This document shows positions 7,280 through 11,491 of a stretch of DNA of 11,491 nt, in pieces. Position numbers and translations under genes: made by a program. Source of the stretch: Gallionella sp. (GTDB lineage: Bacteria; Pseudomonadota; Gammaproteobacteria; Burkholderiales; Gallionellaceae); contig JARCRR010000144.1 of NCBI GenBank assembly GCA_029850565.1, positions 1 to 11,491 of the forward strand, given 5' to 3'. A model generated the notes under the pieces. That model saw nothing but the letters and a program-made list of their open reading frames with translations. It made no database searches and had not been told where the DNA came from. Position 1 is the stretch's first letter. The number at the start of each line of letters is the position of its first letter.

Positions 7280-7540
7280 ATGTTTGAACTCCCTTCCATG
7301 TGGAACATCGTTGTATCCACCATCGTCTTCTTTATCGCGGCGTGGTACTTCAATCGCCTGCTCGATGAGCAGGGTATAAGCAAAGGCATGACGCGCGGTC
7401 TATCCGTTTTCGTGCTGGCCTATCTGGTGTCATGGGGTTCCGGGGAGTTTGTGGATTGGGTACAAGGGCCTCAATCCAAGGCGGAGGCAGTGCAGGATAT
7501 CTCGCAATTGTTGAAGCAGGTCGGTGGCGCTCAACCCTGA
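7280..7540 (+). CDS. Small two-helix inner-membrane protein, unknown function
   Basis: The 86-residue protein has two predicted membrane helices, about residues 8-25 (WNIVVSTIVFFIAAWYF) and 40-57 (GLSVFVLAYLVSWGSG). They are joined by a short charged loop (NRLLDEQGISKGMTR). A soluble C-terminal amphipathic segment follows (SKAEAVQDISQLLKQV). I chose the ATG at 7280 because AGGTG (7268-7272) lies seven bases upstream; a GTG at 7271 would add three residues and overlaps that site. By the positive-inside rule the basic loop should face the cytoplasm, but this is uncertain. I know no function for it. It is preceded by the GGDEF relic and followed by a 9-bp hairpin that embraces its stop codon. 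Confidence 0.75.
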   Translation: MFELPSMWNIVVSTIVFFIAAWYFNRLLDEQGISKGMTRGLSVFVLAYLVSWGSGEFVDWVQGPQSKAEAVQDISQLLKQVGGAQP

Positions 7541-7555
7541 GCTAATGGGTTGAGC
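7529..7555. repeat. Inverted repeat around the stop codon between convergent genes
   Basis: GCTCAACCC (7529-7537) and GGGTTGAGC (7547-7555) form a perfect 9-bp stem with a 9-base loop that contains the TGA stop of the small membrane protein. It lies between two convergent genes, ten bases from the end of the RutE-like gene, so it could act as a 3' stabilising or terminating hairpin for both. There is no T-tract on either side, so it is not a standard intrinsic terminator. Confidence 0.5.
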
Positions 7556-7563
7556 ATCTGCGG

Positions 7564-8160
7564 TCAAGCGATACTGCACGTTTCGGCGAATCCTAGTCTG
7601 GGTGCGCGCGGATAGATGCCTTTCGCATCCCCGTAGCCGAGATTGCACAGGAAGTTCGATCTCACGCTGGTTCCCGCAAAGAAGAGTTCATCCACCTTGG
7701 CATTGTCGAAGCCGGACATCGGGCCGCAGTCGAGGCCGAGGGCGCGCGCGGCGAGCATGAGATAGGCACCTTGCAACGTACCGTTGCGGAAGGCAGTGAT
7801 GTCCGCGAGTGCGGCATTGCTCTCGAATATGCCGCGTGCATTGGGATTGGGCGGGAACAGTTTCGGGAGTTGCTCGAAGAAGCGGGTGTCATAGCCGATG
7901 ATGGCGGTGACGGGGGCGGCCATGGTCTTGGCGCGATTGCCTTCCATCAAGGCTTGGTTGAGTCTTTCTTTCGCGGCTTTGGATTTGACGAACACGATGC
8001 GCGCCGGGTTGCAGTTCATCGAGGTGGGCGCCATGCGCAGGGTGTCGTAGAGGCGGTGCAGCAGTTCGTCCGCTACAGGCTTGTCTTGCCATGCGTTAAG
8101 GGTGTGCGCTTCCAGGAACAGTTGGTCTAGTGCGGCTTGGTCGAGTATCGGGTTAGGCAT
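7564..8160 (-). CDS. RutE/HadB-family NAD(P)H flavin oxidoreductase (malonic semialdehyde reductase-like)
   Basis: The 198-residue protein is very close in layout to E. coli RutE (196 residues), an FMN enzyme of the nitroreductase fold that reduces malonic semialdehyde in uracil degradation. Matching blocks are the opening LDQLFLEAHTLNAWQDKPV, the FMN-binding region MAPTSMNCNPARIVFV (43-58), APVTAIIGYDTRFFEQLPKLFP split across 82-103, and TAFRNGTLQGAYLMLAARALGL with GPMSGFDNAKVDELFF. The end is NLGYGDAKGIYPRAPRLGF. The start at 8158-8160 is set by a strong AGGAGG a few bases upstream; the frame stays open for 67 more residues without family similarity. No other pyrimidine-degradation gene is nearby, so the true substrate may be another semialdehyde, quinone or nitro compound. 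Confidence 0.9.
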   Translation of the reverse strand: MPNPILDQAALDQLFLEAHTLNAWQDKPVADELLHRLYDTLRMAPTSMNCNPARIVFVKSKAAKERLNQALMEGNRAKTMAAPVTAIIGYDTRFFEQLPKLFPPNPNARGIFESNAALADITAFRNGTLQGAYLMLAARALGLDCGPMSGFDNAKVDELFFAGTSVRSNFLCNLGYGDAKGIYPRAPRLGFAETCSIA

Positions 8161-8237
8161 GTGGCCTCCTATCGGGGATTCATTGAAAAAACGATGACCG
8201 CAGTTTATACCGATTGAGTTCAAAAATAGCCGCTTTG

Positions 8238-8251
8238 GGGTATGCGTACCC
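8238..8251. promoter_or_regulatory. Palindrome in the divergent promoter region, possible operator
   Basis: GGGTA (8238-8242) and TACCC (8247-8251) form a perfect inverted repeat around TGCG. It lies in the 221-base gap between the leftward RutE-like gene and the rightward SDR-like gene, where a regulator could control both. The gap also has TTGAAA (8183-8188), 16 bases, then TTATAC (8205-8210) on the plus strand, a plausible but distant promoter. No regulator gene is adjacent, so the operator role is a guess. Confidence 0.25.
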
Positions 8252-8305
8252 GCGGTGCAAGGTGTTTCTGAATCATGACGATGTACCTTATTCGCTCGGC
8301 TTCTG

Positions 8306-8311
8306 TACAAT
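8306..8311 (+). promoter_or_regulatory. Possible -10 element for the SDR-like gene
   Basis: TACAAT (8306-8311) is a good -10 match 70 bases before the ATG at 8382, giving a 5' leader of roughly 60 bases. No clear -35 hexamer is visible at the right distance, so confidence is low. Confidence 0.3.
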
Positions 8312-8381
8312 TGCGACCTTGTTTGAAGATCGACCGAATTCTGTTGTTTTGCACCAACCATTTATCTGGAGTCCATAAGCT

Positions 8382-9698
8382 ATGAAAGCGCCAATTCCTC
8401 TACGTGACGTTCCTCAGTCCAACATCTTTCGCAAGGGCGATGTCTTTGTGCTGTTTGGTGAACTGTTCGGTCGAGGCTATGCAAATGGTCTGGTGAACGA
8501 GGCACGCAAAGCGGGCATGACCATCGTGGGTATCACCGTGGGTCGTCGTGACGATAACAACACTTTGCGTCCACTGACTGCCGAGGAGCTGGCAGCCGCC
8601 GAGACGAATCTGGGCGGACGCATCATCAATGTGCCGCTGATGGCGGGTTTCGATCTGGACGCGCCTGCGGGTGAGCCGACCCCGACCGATCTGTTGGCAA
8701 ATATGACGCTGAAGAGCTGGCAAGACGACAAGCTGGATTGGGCGCATATCGAGAAATGCCGCACGGTCGGCGTGCAGCGTTTCAAGGATTCCGTGGCAAA
8801 AGTGATGGCCGAGTTGGACGGCATGATCCCGAACGGTGCCAATGCGTTCTTCGCACACACCATGGCAGGCGGCATCCCCAAGGTGAAGGTGTTCCTCGCC
8901 ATCGCCAACCGCATCTACAAGGGGCGCGGCGAGCGTTTCATGTCGTCCAGCGCGTTGTTGAACAGCGATCTGGGCAAGCTCATTTTGATGAACTTCGATG
9001 AGGTGACAGCGAACTCATTCCAATATCTGATCGAAGGCAGCGCGGCGATACGCGCACGTTTGGAGAAGAGCGGCGGCCAAGTGCGTTACACCGCCTACGG
9101 TTACCACGGCACCGAGATCCTCATCGACGGTCGTTACCAATGGCAGACCTACACCAGCTACACCCAGGGCAAGGCCAAGATGCGTTTGGAAAGCATCGCC
9201 GAGGCAGCATGGGAGCAGGGCATCAAAGCGACCTGCTACAACTGTCCGGAGATACGTACCAATTCGTCCGACATCTTCGTGGGCGTGGAACTTTCCCTGT
9301 TCCCGCTGTTGAAGGCACTCAAGCAGGAGGGCGGCGGCGCGTGGGCCGAGACGCAATGGCAAGCTTGCCGCGATGTGCTGCAAGAAGGGCAGACGTTGGA
9401 AGGTTTGCTGAAGACCATCGATGCATACAACGACAGCGCCGTGATGGCTGGCTTCCGCAATTTCGCAGCATGGCCGATGCCCAACTCGCCCGAGTTGGCC
9501 GATGTGATGATCGGTACCTCGGACGATATCACCAAGATGCACAAGAGCCGCGATGCGCTGGTGACCGATGTGCTGAGTTCCTTGGTGCTGGAAGGTACCG
9601 GCCCGTTGATGTTCCACGAATCGTCGAATCCCTCCGGCCCGGTGTTGTGGCTGAACCATGATGTGATCGCCAAACAGCTCAACATGCTGCACAGCTAA
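8382..9698 (+). CDS. Large Rossmann/SDR-like protein, probable FabMG-type enoyl-ACP reductase homologue
   Basis: The 438-residue product has an N-terminal Rossmann-like segment: strand VFVLFGELFG (21-30), a glycine turn GRGYANGLVNEARKAG, and strand MTIVGITVGRRD, fitting NAD(P) binding. Around residue 257 it has Tyr257-x6-Lys264 (and Tyr260-xxx-Lys264), the active-site spacing of FabI-type enoyl-ACP reductases. It then has a helix SIAEAAWEQGIKATCYN and P-E-I-R-T (289-293), parallel to the P-x-R-T segment of FabI. It is much longer than FabI (about 260), with an insertion before residue 155 and a C-terminal extension after 300. I recall such proteins being annotated as FabMG-like enoyl-ACP reductases; the assignment rests on motifs and that memory. 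GGAG at 8368-8371 lies ten bases before the ATG. An MFS gene follows after 54 bases, possibly in one operon. Confidence 0.7.
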   Translation: MKAPIPLRDVPQSNIFRKGDVFVLFGELFGRGYANGLVNEARKAGMTIVGITVGRRDDNNTLRPLTAEELAAAETNLGGRIINVPLMAGFDLDAPAGEPTPTDLLANMTLKSWQDDKLDWAHIEKCRTVGVQRFKDSVAKVMAELDGMIPNGANAFFAHTMAGGIPKVKVFLAIANRIYKGRGERFMSSSALLNSDLGKLILMNFDEVTANSFQYLIEGSAAIRARLEKSGGQVRYTAYGYHGTEILIDGRYQWQTYTSYTQGKAKMRLESIAEAAWEQGIKATCYNCPEIRTNSSDIFVGVELSLFPLLKALKQEGGGAWAETQWQACRDVLQEGQTLEGLLKTIDAYNDSAVMAGFRNFAAWPMPNSPELADVMIGTSDDITKMHKSRDALVTDVLSSLVLEGTGPLMFHESSNPSGPVLWLNHDVIAKQLNMLHS

Positions 9699-9752
9699 AA
9701 CTTGGGGTCGTACCAAGGCAGCCGTGCTCTGGATACTTGCGACACTTTTCCC

Positions 9753-11048
9753 ATGCTGAACAAACATCAAGCGCGTCAATTCGTGCGCCTACGCTGGACG
9801 GCGTTCGTCGTCGTCGGGCTGGCGTATGTGCTGTCGTTCTTCCATCGCTTCGCACCCGCTGCCATCTCGGGTGATCTGCAACAGACCTTCCATGCCAGCG
9901 GCGCAGAGTTGGGCGGATTGGCGGCGACCTATTTCTACGTGTACATGCTGATGCAGATCCCGACAGGGATATTGGTCGACACGATGGGGCCGCGCCGTGT
10001 GGTGGCCATAGGCGGCTTGATCGCGGGTATCGGATCAATGCTGTTCGGCATGGCGGACACATTGGCTGCCGCGTCCGTTGGACGGCTGTTGGTTGGTTTG
10101 GGTGTGTCGGTCACTTTCATCTCTTTGCTGAAGCTCAATGCATCGTGGTTCCACGATAGGCATTTCGCCACCATGACGGGGGCCACTATCTTGATGGGTA
10201 ATGTCGGATCGCTGTTGGCGGCCGCACCTTTGGCGTGGGCATTGGGATTCGTCTCTTGGCGCACGGTGTTCTTCGCGGTGGGGGTGTTCTCGTTATTGTT
10301 GGCTGCGTTGGATTGGTGGTTGGTGCGTAACCATCCGGGTGATTCGGGTCTGCCCAGCATGCGCGAGTTGGATGGCAAGGAGGCGCATCCGTTACATACC
10401 GGACACTGGTACGACGGTTTGCTCATCGTGTTGAAGAACCGTGCCACATGGCCGGGTCTGTGGGTGAATATGGGGCTGGCGGGGTCACTGTTCGCTTTCG
10501 CCGGATTGTGGGCGGTGCCGTTCTTGCGCGATGTGTACGGCATGGACAGGGCTGCCGCTACCGATCACACCACCTTGTTGCTGGCCGGTTTTGCCATAGG
10601 TGCGTTCTTCATCGGCACGCTGTCCGATCGCATGGGCAAACGCAAGCCGTTGATGGTCGCCGGGGCGATTGGTTACAGCCTGTGCTGGTTGCCGATGCTG
10701 TTCGGGTTACCGATGAGTAGTGCTGTCAGCCACCTGTTGTTCTTTGCGATGGGATTGTGTGCACCGAGTTTCACTTTGAGCTGGTCATGCGCAAAAGAGG
10801 TGAATCCGCATGCCTTGTCGGGTATGGCGACCAGCGTGGTGAACATCGGCGCCTTCCTCGGCACAGCCATCCTGCAACCGCTGGTGGGCTGGGCTATCGA
10901 TCACGCACATGCGGACGTCGGGGTGACGCCGTTGGCTTTGAGCGACTATCAGTCCGGCATCGGGATATTGCTGGGTTTCTCGGTGATGGGATTGGTCGCC
11001 ACCTTGTTCATTCGCGAGACCTATTGCAGGTATGTGACGAGCGATTAG
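9753..11048 (+). CDS. Major facilitator superfamily transporter
   Basis: A 431-residue inner-membrane carrier with about 12 hydrophobic helices, the first near residues 15-35 (TAFVVVGLAYVLSFF) and the last near 402-420. MFS motif A appears between helices 2 and 3 (GILVDTMGPRR, 72-82) and again in the second half (GTLSDRMGKRK, 288-298), as expected from the internal duplication. A hydrophilic central loop covers about 192-220. The substrate cannot be read from the sequence; anion, sugar or drug export and uptake are all possible. I chose the ATG at 9753 because MLNKHQARQFVRLRW leads directly into helix 1; a TTG at 9702 is implausible. No good Shine-Dalgarno is visible. It is 54 bases after the SDR-like gene and ends at a strong terminator, so the two may be cotranscribed. 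Confidence 0.92.
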   Translation: MLNKHQARQFVRLRWTAFVVVGLAYVLSFFHRFAPAAISGDLQQTFHASGAELGGLAATYFYVYMLMQIPTGILVDTMGPRRVVAIGGLIAGIGSMLFGMADTLAAASVGRLLVGLGVSVTFISLLKLNASWFHDRHFATMTGATILMGNVGSLLAAAPLAWALGFVSWRTVFFAVGVFSLLLAALDWWLVRNHPGDSGLPSMRELDGKEAHPLHTGHWYDGLLIVLKNRATWPGLWVNMGLAGSLFAFAGLWAVPFLRDVYGMDRAAATDHTTLLLAGFAIGAFFIGTLSDRMGKRKPLMVAGAIGYSLCWLPMLFGLPMSSAVSHLLFFAMGLCAPSFTLSWSCAKEVNPHALSGMATSVVNIGAFLGTAILQPLVGWAIDHAHADVGVTPLALSDYQSGIGILLGFSVMGLVATLFIRETYCRYVTSD

Positions 11049-11068
11049 GTCGGGTTCAACTAGAAAGA

Positions 11069-11094
11069 AAAATGGGGCTTGAAAGCCCCATTTT
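11069..11094. terminator. Bidirectional rho-independent terminator
   Basis: An 11-bp perfect stem, AAAATGGGGCT (11069-11079) with AGCCCCATTTT (11084-11094), closes a TGAA tetraloop. On the plus strand it ends in T-rich sequence (TTTTCTATT) and on the minus strand it also runs into a T-rich tail (TTTTTCTTTCT). It sits 20 bases after the MFS stop and 21 bases after the end of the convergent glycine-zipper gene, so it should serve both. Confidence 0.92.
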
Positions 11095-11115
11095 CTATTG
11101 CGGCGTTGCGATGGA

Positions 11116-11491
11116 TCACTGTTTGACGATTTGCTCGCCTTCGACTTTGACTTTGTCGCCCGCCACCACGTTGGGATTGACTGTGTGGCGCAAGATGCGA
11201 GTCTCGCCGCTGACATCCATCTTCACGGCGACATCGACGACAGTCGTTTTCTTCATGTTCTTTTCGATCGCATTGCCAGCGATTGCACCGCCGACAGCAC
11301 CGGCTAAAGTGGCTGCCTCTTTGCTGGAGCCTTGGCCGATCTGGTTGCCGATCAAGCCACCCACAGCGCCGCCAATGACGACGCCCGCGCCGCTACCTTT
11401 GCCAGACTGTTCGATCATATTGATGGAAATGACCGTGCCGCAGTTCTCACAGACCTTTGGAACTGGTGCGGGTGCAGCAACTGCTTTGGGG
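11116..11491 (-). CDS. Glycine-zipper 2TM envelope protein (17 kDa antigen/SlyB-like), 5' end missing
   Basis: The frame is open to the right window edge, so the N-terminus (signal peptide or anchor) is outside; about 125 C-terminal residues are seen. After an Ala/Pro/Val-rich linker (PKAVAAPAPVPK) comes a Cys-x2-Cys pair in VCENCGTVISI, typical of this family. A glycine zipper follows as two GxxxG-rich hydrophobic segments (GAGVVIGGAVGGLIGNQIG and LAGAVGGAIAGNAIE). The end is a beta-rich domain with VDVAVKMDVSGETRIL and a closing KVKVEGEQIV. Such proteins are usually associated with the outer membrane or periplasm and are often linked to envelope stress, though the role of this one is unknown. 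An internal ATG at 11418 is not the start, since the conserved CENCG motif lies upstream of it. Confidence 0.88.
   Translation of the reverse strand, partial: PKAVAAPAPVPKVCENCGTVISINMIEQSGKGSGAGVVIGGAVGGLIGNQIGQGSSKEAATLAGAVGGAIAGNAIEKNMKKTTVVDVAVKMDVSGETRILRHTVNPNVVAGDKVKVEGEQIVKQ

Noticed and set aside
9015..9779. A 254-codon minus-strand frame opposite the SDR-like gene
   Set aside because: His/Gln-rich shadow of a coding frame with clear Rossmann and active-site motifs; no independent support.
1..11491. CRISPR array, tRNA, rRNA, insertion sequence, phage or defence system
   Set aside because: I saw no spaced direct repeats, no cloverleaf-like sequence, no transposase or integrase motif, and no nuclease or toxin-antitoxin pair anywhere in the window.

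Overview
The window looks like ordinary chromosome of a Gram-negative bacterium. The high-GC codon use and several families (a YheS-type ABC-F ATPase, a 17 kDa-antigen/SlyB-like glycine-zipper protein, PepD-type dipeptidase, DUF455 ferritin-like protein) point to a betaproteobacterium, perhaps of the Gallionellaceae/Nitrosomonadales kind. That placement is inference from protein flavour only. I see no rRNA, tRNA, CRISPR array, insertion sequence or phage gene. No stretch over 300 bases lacks a gene. The largest gap (221 bases, 8161-8381) is a divergent promoter region.

Layout, left to right. (1) The 3' end of an unrecognised gene (1-277), closed by a clear intrinsic terminator (311-337). (2) A rightward block: a circularly permuted RsgA GTPase (362-1417), then an SRPBCC/AHSA1 protein (1506-1952) whose stop overlaps the start of a DUF455 ferritin-like diiron protein (1952-2785). 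(3) A leftward block: a small protein with a very acidic tail (2869-3123) and the ABC-F ATPase YheS (3312-5165). (4) A rightward block: the M20 dipeptidase PepD (5328-6800), a 113-residue unknown protein overlapping its stop (6797-7138), a short fossil of a GGDEF diguanylate cyclase (about 7139-7235), and an 86-residue two-helix membrane protein (7280-7540). (5) A leftward RutE/HadB-type flavin reductase (7564-8160), divergent from a 438-residue Rossmann/SDR-like protein with enoyl-ACP-reductase-type motifs (8382-9698) and an MFS transporter (9753-11048). (6) A strong bidirectional terminator (11069-11094) separates the transporter from a convergent, 5'-truncated glycine-zipper envelope protein (11116-11491).

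The genes do not form one pathway. Ribosome-linked functions (RsgA, YheS), peptide turnover (PepD), redox proteins (RutE-like, FabMG-like) and envelope proteins sit in separate short transcription units. The least expected features are the internally deleted GGDEF relic between two intact genes, the cysteine-bearing unknown protein coupled to pepD, and the unusually large SDR-like protein next to an MFS transporter. I found no convincing multi-gene novel system.
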